Origin: an uncultured Chthoniobacterales bacterium
GTDB taxonomy: Bacteria; Verrucomicrobiota; Verrucomicrobiia; Chthoniobacterales; UBA10450
NCBI GenBank assembly: GCA_955652155.1
Contig: CATPAT010000074.1
Location: 1-5,321, forward strand
Length of the DNA: 5,321 bases
Reading direction: 5' to 3'
Shown here: one piece after another, positions 1 to 5,321 of the stretch
Layout: every line of letters begins with the position of its first letter
Numbering within the stretch: the first letter of the stretch is position 1
Translations under genes and position numbers: made by a program
Notes under the pieces: generated by a model
Database searches by the model: none
Seen by the model: only the letters and a program-made list of their open reading frames with translations
Told to the model about the DNA's origin: nothing

Positions 1-38
1 AGCTTGTCACTCGACGGGTTCGAATCCCGTTAGGGTCG
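1..38 (+). tRNA. 3' end of a tRNA gene (partial, 5' part outside window)
   Basis: Bases 14-18 (ACGGG) and 26-30 (CCCGT) form a perfect 5-bp T stem around the canonical loop TTCGAAT (19-25), with T54, T55, C56 and A58 equivalents in place. The next seven bases, TAGGGTC (31-37), fit the 3' acceptor strand, and G38 would be the discriminator. CCA is not encoded: CGG follows. The matching 5' acceptor (expected GACCCTA) would lie upstream of the window, so neither cloverleaf nor anticodon can be checked. Bases 1-13 do not give a clear anticodon arm with a standard variable loop. The isoacceptor is therefore not called, and a tRNA-derived attachment fragment rather than a working tRNA remains possible. 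Confidence 0.55.
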
Positions 39-39
39 C
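19..39 (+). repeat. Left copy of a 21-bp direct repeat (candidate att site in tRNA 3' end)
   Basis: The 21 bases from the T loop through the tRNA end (starting TTCGAATCCC, ending GGGTCGC) recur exactly, in the same orientation, at 2423-2443. The three bases CGG just upstream also match, after one mismatch. The repeat runs from the T loop to one base past the predicted discriminator, which is where tyrosine recombinases commonly recombine in tRNA genes. The copies are 2404 bp apart and bracket the propeller gene. The att interpretation is inferred; the exact repeat is directly seen. Confidence 0.6.
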
Positions 40-115
40 GGTTGCTATTTCATAGATAAACCGACAATCTCGTACGGATTCGACGCATCGCGAATCGATC
101 GCAGTACAGGAAAAA

Positions 116-120
116 AAGGA
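116..120 (+). promoter_or_regulatory. Shine-Dalgarno for the propeller gene at ATG 126
   Basis: AAGGA sits five bases before ATG 126, after an A run, and is the best ribosome-binding site ahead of this gene. The alternative ATG at 207 has only a looser GGTAGG about ten bases upstream. This site is the main reason for preferring the longer start, although the protein sequence itself favours 207. Confidence 0.5.
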
Positions 121-125
121 CCAAA

Positions 126-2093
126 ATGGTCGGCATTTTCGTTTCGATTTTGGGGGAGTCTCGCACTTACCCAAACTTCAACTCGCTATCGGTAGGTCCA
201 AAACATATGAAAACTCTTCGTTGGTTTAATCGAAATCGTTTCTTCTTAGTCGTGCGCATCGCGAGCGCGGGCACACTCATCGCAGCCGCTGTGGTCAGCG
301 GGATTGCATTGGCTTTCACCCCCAATCCTCCCAATAACGCGCGGCTCACGAACGACAGCCCGGCGCTCAGCGGGTACACGAGTGACTACACGCTCGTCAC
401 CGGGACCCCGTACACGGACCCCGTCCTGATGGCCTGCTCCCAGAGCCGCGGCCGCGAGAACGAGCCGGCCGTCGCGGTCGACCCGCGGAACACGCAGGTG
501 ATCGTCGGCAGCTCGAATGACTACTGCGGCGTGTTCGCGGCGGACGGGACGTTCGTCGGGCTTGGGGACGTTTGGCTCGGCTACTACCGTTCGGAGGATG
601 GGGGGGCAACCTTCACCAGTTCGCTTGTCCCCGGGTACCAGGGCGATCAGTCGCCGTACGCCGCACGTGCGCACGTGCGAACTGCTGATTCGGGCGATCC
701 GGTGCTCGCGTGGGACAGCCACGGCCGGCTGTTCGCCGGCTCAGAGAGTTCGAGCGATCCGGAAGGCACGGCCAAGACGTTCGGTGACGTCTGGGTCGGC
801 ACGTACGAGAACCCGAAGGGGCCCGGCGGAGCGACGAAGGACGACGGCAAGGAGTTCATGACCTCCGTCGACGTCGCGGAGGGCTCGGCGGCGCCGAACC
901 TGCTGGGGAAATTCCACGATAAGACGTCGCTCGAGGTCGACCGCACCGGCGGCCAGTGCGACGGCAACGTCTACTTCGCGTGGGCGCGCTTCACGGGCAA
1001 CGGGCCAAGCGGCTTCAACTCGAGCGTCTACTTCGTCCGCTCGACCGACCATGGGCGCACGTTCTCGAGCCCGATGAAGCTGAGCCAGACGGTGCACGAC
1101 ATCCAGTTCCCGGACATCGCGGTGACTGGCGACGGACACGTCTACGTGACCTACCGCCAGTTCGCGGACGTCCGCAGCAGCTCGACGATCGATGCGATCG
1201 CGTACAACGCGTCGACGGACTGCGGCGCATCGTTCTCGGCGCCGAAGGTCGTGCAGACGTTCGAGCCGTACGACCCGACCGACCTGAGCTCGGGCACGGT
1301 GGTCGGCGATTGCGGTGACGCCGCCTCCGCCTGCGATTCGGGCTACACGTTCATGCGGGGCGGCACCCAGGTGCGCTCGACGGCCGATCAGCAGGACAAG
1401 GCACACGACTACGTCTACGTCCTCTACGACCCGTCGATCCCCGGCACGGAGGTGCCGAGCGGTACCACGTATGGTTCGGTCGTCTCCGAAGATCTGCCGA
1501 CCACCTCTCACCAGGACGTCGGCAGCCAGTCTGGCATCTACTTCTTCCGGCTAGACGGCGCGACCGGCGCGCACACAACGCCGGTACTGATCGATCCGCA
1601 GACAACCGGCCTGCAGCGCTTCCCGGACATCTCGGTGGACGCGGGCATCATGCACGCGCTCTGGTGGGACAGCCGCAACGATTCCTGCTACAGCCCGGCG
1701 CGGCCGATCGGGAACTGCGCGAACAAGAGCACGGTTGCGTCGCTCGACGCGTTCGGCGCGTCGGGCTCGGCGGCCACGCTGGTCTGGTCGCCGTCGACGC
1801 GGCTGAGCACGGTCACGAGCAATCCGAACTGGGAGCAGTTCGGCGGCCGGACGTCCCCGTTCGGTGGCGACTATCTCTACATCAGTTCGGTCGGGACGTT
1901 CTCGTACGGCGTCTGGACCGATTGGCGGAACGTGGTCGCCGGTCCGGATCCGCGTGAGGGCGGCGACAGCGACGCGGACAGCGCCGACGTCCACCAATGT
2001 CGCACGCAGAATCCCGACGGGAGCTTCACGCGAGACACGTGTCCGTACGAGGGCGGGCTCGACCAGAACATCTACGGCAGCACGACCCCGTAA
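126..2093 (+). CDS. Secreted sialidase-superfamily (BNR/Asp-box) beta-propeller protein
   Basis: This gene encodes 655 residues from ATG 126. A signal peptide is evident at residues 28-63: a basic stretch (MKTLRWFNRNR), a hydrophobic core (AGTLIAAAVV) and a likely cut after ALA-63. The mature protein should therefore be exported. Three Asp-box motifs of the S-x-D-x-G-x-x-F type mark a beta-propeller: SEDGGATF (156-163), STDHGRTF (306-313) and STDCGASF (363-370). The mature part has ten cysteines (104, 134, 278, 366, 396, 403, 521, 531, 625, 639), which suits extracellular disulphides. ATG 126 has the better ribosome-binding site; ATG 207 would put the signal peptide at the very N-terminus. 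The arginine triad and Tyr/Glu pair of true sialidases could not be assigned, so glycan hydrolysis is unproven and a binding role is possible. Codon third positions are almost all G/C after about codon 75, unlike the neighbouring genes, suggesting transfer. The gene stands alone between the 21-bp repeats. Confidence 0.85.
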   Translation: MVGIFVSILGESRTYPNFNSLSVGPKHMKTLRWFNRNRFFLVVRIASAGTLIAAAVVSGIALAFTPNPPNNARLTNDSPALSGYTSDYTLVTGTPYTDPVLMACSQSRGRENEPAVAVDPRNTQVIVGSSNDYCGVFAADGTFVGLGDVWLGYYRSEDGGATFTSSLVPGYQGDQSPYAARAHVRTADSGDPVLAWDSHGRLFAGSESSSDPEGTAKTFGDVWVGTYENPKGPGGATKDDGKEFMTSVDVAEGSAAPNLLGKFHDKTSLEVDRTGGQCDGNVYFAWARFTGNGPSGFNSSVYFVRSTDHGRTFSSPMKLSQTVHDIQFPDIAVTGDGHVYVTYRQFADVRSSSTIDAIAYNASTDCGASFSAPKVVQTFEPYDPTDLSSGTVVGDCGDAASACDSGYTFMRGGTQVRSTADQQDKAHDYVYVLYDPSIPGTEVPSGTTYGSVVSEDLPTTSHQDVGSQSGIYFFRLDGATGAHTTPVLIDPQTTGLQRFPDISVDAGIMHALWWDSRNDSCYSPARPIGNCANKSTVASLDAFGASGSAATLVWSPSTRLSTVTSNPNWEQFGGRTSPFGGDYLYISSVGTFSYGVWTDWRNVVAGPDPREGGDSDADSADVHQCRTQNPDGSFTRDTCPYEGGLDQNIYGSTTP

Positions 2094-2107
2094 CTGACGA
2101 TACGAGC

Positions 2108-2140
2108 GGAGTGGCGGCGGGCAGGCGCCTCCGCCACTCC
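2108..2140 (+). terminator. Strong hairpin after the propeller gene, probable transcription terminator
   Basis: GGAGTGGCGG (2108-2117) and CCGCCACTCC (2131-2140) form a perfect 10-bp stem around a 13-base loop, starting 14 bases after the TAA of the propeller gene. The following bases are ATTTA rather than a long T run. It therefore resembles an intrinsic terminator with a weak U tract, or an mRNA 3'-end stabilising hairpin. Position and stem strength support it. Confidence 0.65.
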
Positions 2141-2284
2141 ATTTAGCGGCATCGACATCGTAAACATAACGCCGGACGAGCCGTCGGCTGCACCGTCTGG
2201 GTTAGGCCTTTCGGAAAGGGGAGATAAATGTGCATTCATAGTTTTCTGTTCATTTCCGTCGCCTCTTACACGTGGAAGGCGTTT

Positions 2285-2308
2285 TCGGACAATTTCGGAC
2301 ACTCGGAC
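2285..2308 (+). repeat. Three TCGGAC hexamers at near-helical spacing
   Basis: TCGGAC occurs at 2285-2290, 2295-2300 and 2303-2308, with starts 10 and 8 bases apart. The first two belong to a longer shared TTTCGGACA. They lie about 115 bp inside the right 21-bp repeat. Short phased repeats near an attachment site can be arm-type recombinase or excisionase sites, but that role is only inferred, and the repeats are short enough to be chance. Confidence 0.3.
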
Positions 2309-2422
2309 TGCGTAATTCTGCGCGAATCTGCAATGCGCCGATTTTGAGTGTATGCAGTTAACGCGTTGATTCGTGCGGATTTGAGCGGGAATTGCCCAAT
2401 CTTACGAAGTCGCTAAAGCGGT

Positions 2423-2443
2423 TTCGAATCCCGTTAGGGTCGC
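2423..2443 (+). repeat. Right copy of the 21-bp direct repeat (tRNA 3'-end remnant, candidate att)
   Basis: This is identical to 19-39. The T stem is only partly preserved: 2418-2422 reads GCGGT, against CCCGT at 2430-2434, with one mismatch and one G-T pair. No 5' acceptor or anticodon arm is visible upstream, so it is a fragment, not a second tRNA gene. It is followed by CTCC, not CCA. A lone duplicated tRNA 3' end at the far side of a segment is the expected footprint of integration into a tRNA gene. Confidence 0.6.
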
Positions 2444-2733
2444 CTCCCTGGTAGAACCGCACGAAGCGCCAGATGCATAACATCATTGCATAACAAGTTC
2501 GCCGATTTCCTTCTTTGTTTAGTTTTGTTTGCCAACGTCGCAAAACAGCAATTCCGCCCGATATGTGCGGCTTTTTCTCTGTGACACTTGTGATGGGTGA
2601 TGGCGCGGGCGAATGCGACGGACGTGTCTTGTGGATGGACGATCGTTGGCAGAATGAGAAGGAGCGACGTGGCGGAAAGGGCAAGGCGTGCAGGGTGAAA
2701 ATCGCTAAGACCACATTAGGATAACCGTACGCA

Positions 2734-3105
2734 TTGAAAATTGATGCGCACGAATCAAAATTAGTGCAAACATCTAAAGAGCAGAAGTTTCATCACAGCG
2801 TCTATGTGGTCCTGCTTGACAATGAGGTTGCTAAGCACCCATCGATTTTACGCGTCAATCCAAAGCGTGATGCATTTAAGCCGTGTGTGTATGTCGGAAT
2901 GACCGGATTACCCGTCAATCACCGATTCGAAAATCACAAGAACGGCTACAAATCAGCCTGGGTTGTTAGGAGATACGGGCTTCGATTAATGCCAGAGCTT
3001 TATGAACATCTAAATCCAATGCCGTTTGAGGCAGCGGCCCAGATGGAGATCGAATTGGCTGAAGATTTGAGAGCTGACGGATACACGGTTGCTGGAGGGA
3101 AATAA
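2734..3105 (+). CDS. GIY-YIG nuclease family protein, small stand-alone
   Basis: The product is 123 residues, about the size of a single GIY-YIG domain with little else. The first strand (HSVYVVLLD, residues 21-29) gives the GIY-like element, and CVYVGMTG (51-58) gives the YIG-like element. HRFENHK (63-69) carries the expected arginine after the second strand. The C-terminal helix around AAQMEIELAEDLR (101-113) supplies the acidic residues expected for metal binding. The block from GLRLMPELYEHL to GYTVAGG is typical of a widespread family of short bacterial GIY-YIG proteins. Such domains cut DNA using one metal ion; the cellular role of this short family is not known to me. The only start after the in-frame stop at 2722-2724 with useful position is TTG 2734; GTG 2764 is an alternative. 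An AGG at 2718-2720 is the only ribosome-binding hint. The gene appears intact, is A/T-richer than the propeller gene, and is followed 13 bases later by the next start. Confidence 0.82.
   Translation: MKIDAHESKLVQTSKEQKFHHSVYVVLLDNEVAKHPSILRVNPKRDAFKPCVYVGMTGLPVNHRFENHKNGYKSAWVVRRYGLRLMPELYEHLNPMPFEAAAQMEIELAEDLRADGYTVAGGK
3094..3100 (+). promoter_or_regulatory. Shine-Dalgarno at the GIY-YIG / hypothetical gene junction
   Basis: GGAGGGA lies inside the last codons of the GIY-YIG gene. It is four bases from ATG 3105, which overlaps the GIY-YIG stop as TAATG, but 18 bases from ATG 3119, the start expected from the protein family. It therefore fits best a 21-codon frame from 3105 (starting MIFILC), which ends at 3170. 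Confidence 0.4.
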
Positions 3106-3118
3106 TGATTTTTATTCT

Positions 3119-3493
3119 ATGCACGTGTACGAAGTGCGACCGCGCAGCGATAAGCGTGGCTTTGATCTAATCTCCGATGAGTTGCCATTCGGTCGGCTGT
3201 GGTACGCCGAGCTAAACGTAATTAGCAACGTAATCGGCTCCGCGAAATTTTTCCGGCGTTCACATGATGCCGTGATTCGCGTTTATGATGACGCTGGCAA
3301 CGTGATTGAGATGACGAGCACGCGGGCGATTTCAAAGCGTGGTGAGTTGACTTTTTTCATCGAGCAGTTTCGGATTGCCCAACCCCCGGAATTAGACAAA
3401 AAAAGTTCGCCGCCTTTAATTACGAACGTTCGTCTAATCGTAGTTAGGTCTTACGCATGCCGTGTATCCTTAAAGCGATCGTCGGTTGGGTAA
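3119..3493 (+). CDS. Conserved hypothetical protein, probably frameshifted near its C-terminus
   Basis: ATG 3119 opens a protein starting MHVYEVRPRSDKRGFDLISD, matching a short conserved family of unknown function that I recognise by its N-terminus and by the FGRLWY and SHDAVIRVYD segments. Family members are about 75 residues and end in a HEH-x-GDFK-type tail. In this frame the resemblance stops after residue 64 (NVIE, ending at 3310) and an unrelated tail runs to TAA 3491-3493. Changing frame after 3312 gives D-E-H-A-G-D-F-K-A-W and a stop at 3343-3345, the expected family ending. The likely original gene is therefore 3119-3345 with one base lost near 3311. This is either a real mutation or a sequence error. 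A longer start at TTG 3089 is possible but would overlap the GIY-YIG gene and add residues not expected in the family. It probably shares a transcript with the GIY-YIG gene. Confidence 0.6.
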   Translation: MHVYEVRPRSDKRGFDLISDELPFGRLWYAELNVISNVIGSAKFFRRSHDAVIRVYDDAGNVIEMTSTRAISKRGELTFFIEQFRIAQPPELDKKSSPPLITNVRLIVVRSYACRVSLKRSSVG

Positions 3494-3779
3494 TCAAGGC
3501 TCGATCGAGTGAATCCGGACCAGGGTTGAACGCGTGCCGATCCTCGTCCAGCACGCAAGTCGCCAGCGCGGCCCAAGCGTCCGGGTAGTTGGGCTCGACT
3601 TCGACCGCGCGCTCGAGCGCGGTTCGCGCGACGAGGTGATCCTCGGCGCTGACGCGCTGCTGATACAGAAAGAACCGCAGGACCGCTTCGTACGGTGTGA
3701 GCGTCTCCGCCAGCTTGGGTTGTCGAGCGTCCAGTTTTTCTCCGAGGGCCGTGGATTTCTGCAGGTGTGACGAGGCTGA
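3447..3779 (-). pseudogene. Remnant of a TPR-repeat protein gene (internal fragment)
   Basis: The minus-strand frame from 3779 down to a TAA at 3444-3446 is open, and its clearest resemblance is to a tetratricopeptide protein. LAETLTPYEAVLRFF is followed by a TPR-like helix pair, TALERAVEVEPNYPDAWAA, and then by NPGPDSLDRAL. The TPR signature residues (A-L-E-R-A ... P-N-Y-x-D-A-W) are clear. I associate this arrangement with the C-terminal TPR region of bacterial adenylate cyclase-type or kinase-type signalling proteins, from memory only. There is no ATG, GTG or TTG near the open end at 3779 that could start a full domain, and an in-frame stop (3780-3782) lies just upstream. Past about 3495 the resemblance fades. 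It is thus a piece of a longer gene, cut at both ends and probably non-functional. The other two minus-strand frames here are shadows. Confidence 0.6.
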
Positions 3780-3975
3780 TTATCAGAGGATTCGCCAGCA
3801 AATGCGCAAGCTAGCTCCACTAGTCGGGAAGTAGAGTGCAAGTCGATCGGCGTGCTCTGCCCGAAAAATCGAGATGCGGAGAACGCACAAACTATGAATT
3901 CCGTTGCGGTCTTGGTGGTAACGGCTTGAAAATAGTCGGTTCAGGGGTTCGTTTATGCTAGTTGTTTGAAAATCG

Positions 3976-5007
3976 ATGCACGATAGCTTTTACCAATCCG
4001 ACCTCGATCAGCCGCACCCAAGCCGGGCGCGGGCCATCATCAAGGCGCATCCGGAAGTTCGACAATTGATGGTACGAAATCCTTATACCGCTCTGCTCGC
4101 GCTTTCGACCGTGGTTTTGCAAACGTCGATTGCGTTTTTGATGGGGAAACTCGGGTTCCATTACTGGTGGATCAGTTTGCTCGTCGCTTACGGTGTGGGC
4201 GCGTTCGTGAACCATGCCAACTACGTGATCATTCACGATGCAACCCATAATCTGATTTTGCGGAGCAAAAGCTGGAACAAAATGATCGGGATTCTGGCCG
4301 ATCTTCCAAATCTGACGCCCGGCGCGATGGGTTTCCGGGTTTATCATTTGAAGCACCATTCGCATCAAGGCGATTACGAATACGACGCTGATCTGGCCAA
4401 TCATTGGGAGGCGCGATTGGTTGGCAACAAGTGGTATCGCAAGGCGCTTTGGTTGATGCTCTTTCCTTTTTTCCAGCTGACTCGCCCACCGCGATTGAAA
4501 GCGATTACGATGTGGGACAGATGGTTTTTTGTGAATTTCGCGTGTGTGGCGGGTTATGACGCGGCGATTGTTTATTTCTGCGGCTGGCCCGGACTGCTTT
4601 ATCTCGCGTTTTCGTTTTTCTTCTCGCTCGGACTACACCCGGTGGGTGCGCGTTGGATCCAGGAACATTACACTTACGAGTTTGACCAGGAGACGACCAG
4701 TTATTACGGACCGATCAACCGTGTCGCCCTCAACATGGGTTACCACAACGAGCATCATGATCTGCCTTCGATCCCGTGGAACAATCTCCCCAAGCTGCGC
4801 GCGATAGCGCCGGAGTTTTACGATGCTTTAAAATATCACTCGTCCTGGAGCCGGTTGCTTTTTCAATTCATTTTCGACAAACGCTACACTTTGTTTTCGC
4901 GAATCGAGCGCATGAAACAAGGTGAAGGAATCGGATCGCCCGGCCCAGGGGTGATTGTCGATCCAATAAGCGGCGTTGATCTTAGCGCCAGGCCGATTAA
5001 TTTTTAA
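3976..5007 (+). CDS. DEGS-type sphingolipid delta-4 desaturase homologue
   Basis: This 343-residue membrane enzyme is expected to introduce a 4,5-trans double bond into the long-chain base of a (dihydro)ceramide-like lipid, using a di-iron centre, O2 and an electron donor. The three desaturase histidine boxes are HDATH (87-91), HLKHH (124-128) and HNEHH (257-261). The DEGS-specific context is also present: SDLDQPH near the N-terminus, GLHP (219-222) then EHY (230-232), SYYGPIN (242-248) and the NEHHDLPSIP block. The order and spacing match animal and fungal DES1 proteins of similar length (about 320 residues). Hydrophobic segments lie near 38-56, 63-83, 155-167 and 183-218, with the His boxes facing one side. 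An in-frame TGA at 3967-3969 leaves ATG 3976 as the natural start; no Shine-Dalgarno is visible. The last 30 residues, rich in Gly and Pro, are an extension beyond the family core. The hydroxylase gene starts 2 bp after the stop, so the two are probably cotranscribed. A different double-bond position or substrate cannot be excluded. Confidence 0.88.
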   Translation: MHDSFYQSDLDQPHPSRARAIIKAHPEVRQLMVRNPYTALLALSTVVLQTSIAFLMGKLGFHYWWISLLVAYGVGAFVNHANYVIIHDATHNLILRSKSWNKMIGILADLPNLTPGAMGFRVYHLKHHSHQGDYEYDADLANHWEARLVGNKWYRKALWLMLFPFFQLTRPPRLKAITMWDRWFFVNFACVAGYDAAIVYFCGWPGLLYLAFSFFFSLGLHPVGARWIQEHYTYEFDQETTSYYGPINRVALNMGYHNEHHDLPSIPWNNLPKLRAIAPEFYDALKYHSSWSRLLFQFIFDKRYTLFSRIERMKQGEGIGSPGPGVIVDPISGVDLSARPINF

Positions 5008-5009
5008 TC

Positions 5010-5321
5010 ATGGGGCAACCGCATTACATCTCGAACAAGAACGAGACCGTTCGAATGTTCAAAAGCGATTTCATGGAGTTTTTGTCGCATGTGCACCCGG
5101 CCACGCCTTTGGTGCTCTACCTGCCGGTCGTCGGTTACATGCTTTATGCCGCGGTTTGGCAAAGCCGATTGTCGATCTTGGCAGTGGTGGGCTTGTTCCT
5201 GCTCGGCGTGTTGGTCTGGACTCTTCTTGAATACATCATCCACCGGTATGTTTTTCATTATGAACCGAAGAGCCGTTTGGGAAAACAATTTCACTTCATC
5301 GTCCACGGCGTTCATCATGAT
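5010..5321 (+). CDS. FA2H/Scs7-type fatty-acid (ceramide) 2-hydroxylase, 5' part only
   Basis: The first 104 codons are present and the window ends inside the gene. The family (fatty acid hydroxylase superfamily) hydroxylates carbon 2 of the N-acyl chain of ceramides with a di-iron His cluster. Visible features are MFKSDF and SHVHP near residues 16-30, membrane segments near 32-50 and 54-71, then WTLLEY followed by the first His box HRYVFH (78-83) and HFIVHGVHHD (95-104). These match the order in eukaryotic FA2H/Scs7; the remaining histidines should lie beyond the window. The N-terminal cytochrome b5 domain of eukaryotic FA2H is absent, so electrons must come from a separate protein. ATG 5010 is 2 bp after the desaturase TAA, with no own ribosome-binding site, implying translational coupling. 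A C-4 hydroxylase or a carotenoid/sterol-type member is less likely given the FA2H-like HGVHH context. Confidence 0.85.
   Translation, partial: MGQPHYISNKNETVRMFKSDFMEFLSHVHPATPLVLYLPVVGYMLYAAVWQSRLSILAVVGLFLLGVLVWTLLEYIIHRYVFHYEPKSRLGKQFHFIVHGVHHD

Larger units (their letters stand above)
2141..2733. other. Gene-poor stretch holding the right repeat; no convincing gene
   Basis: No protein of recognisable family is encoded here on either strand. A 39-codon reading frame (2228-2347) has a purine-rich GGGGAG four bases before its ATG, but its product (starting MCIHSFLFIS) resembles nothing known to me. A TTG-started frame ending at 2724 and a minus-strand frame across 2358-2714 look spurious; the latter reads antisense through the tRNA-like repeat. 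What can be supported is the right 21-bp repeat at 2423-2443, three TCGGAC hexamers at 2285-2308 and a short tandem TGCATAACA pair at 2474-2495. The stretch reads as the end of an inserted segment joined to degraded flanking DNA. Confidence 0.5.

Noticed and set aside
77..96. Inverted repeat GATTCG-N8-CGAATC upstream of the propeller gene, possible operator
   Set aside because: Six-base arms are common by chance and no promoter elements could be placed around it.
2474..2495. Tandem TGCATAACA (2474-2482 and 2487-2495), considered as an integron attC end or iteron
   Set aside because: Only two short copies, and no matching GTTRRRY partner with inverted-repeat arms was found.
2554..2576. CCGC...GCGG followed by CTTTTT, a possible terminator
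   Set aside because: The continuous stem is only 4 bp and no gene ends just upstream on either strand.
2358..2714. Minus-strand reading frame of 118 codons
   Set aside because: It reads antisense through the tRNA-like repeat, producing the PNGIRNR-type string typical of spurious frames over tRNA ends, and has no recognisable domain.
2515..2724. Plus-strand 69-codon frame ending just before the GIY-YIG gene
   Set aside because: It starts with TTG without a good ribosome-binding site and its product resembles nothing known; too little to call a gene.
3422..3433. 12-bp perfect palindrome ACGAACGTTCGT
   Set aside because: About one such palindrome is expected by chance in a window of this size, and its position suggests no function.
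3534..3770. Plus-strand 78-codon frame
   Set aside because: It lies opposite the TPR fragment, whose protein signal is much stronger; this is a shadow frame.
3926..3959. TTGAAA and TATGCT as a promoter for the desaturase operon
   Set aside because: The spacer would be 22 bp, too long for a standard sigma-70 promoter, and the host consensus is unknown.

Overview
The window looks like accessory DNA from a soil- or environment-type bacterium, ending in the start of a lipid-modification operon. Third-position base use falls into three compartments: a very G/C-rich secreted-protein gene on the left, an A/T-richer stretch of small genes and gene remnants in the middle, and a balanced pair of lipid genes on the right. 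The lipid genes lack clear Shine-Dalgarno sequences and resemble eukaryotic ceramide-modifying enzymes. This would suit a Gram-negative sphingolipid producer (for example a Verrucomicrobiota-like or Bacteroidota-like lineage), but that placement is a guess from gene content.

Left part (1-2443). The window opens inside what looks like the 3' end of a tRNA (T arm plus acceptor strand). A 21-bp piece of it (19-39) recurs exactly at 2423-2443. Between the copies lies one gene (126-2093) for a secreted Asp-box beta-propeller of the sialidase superfamily, followed by a strong hairpin and a gene-poor tail. A tRNA 3'-end duplication flanking compositionally distinct cargo is what site-specific integration into a tRNA gene leaves behind. 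No recombinase is visible between the repeats.

Middle part (2444-3975). An intact small GIY-YIG nuclease-like gene (2734-3105) is followed closely by a conserved hypothetical gene. That gene's typical C-terminal end is recovered only after a one-base frame change near 3311, so it is probably frameshifted. On the opposite strand, 3447-3779 is an open stretch with no usable start. It reads as a TPR-protein fragment, a gene remnant. Together this looks like a decaying integration hot spot.

Right part (3976-5321). Two genes separated by 2 bp encode a DEGS-type sphingolipid delta-4 desaturase homologue (complete) and an FA2H/Scs7-type fatty-acid hydroxylase (cut by the window end). Both are membrane di-iron His-box enzymes expected to act on the two halves of a ceramide: the long-chain base and the N-acyl chain. 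This suggests a bacterial ceramide-tailoring operon.
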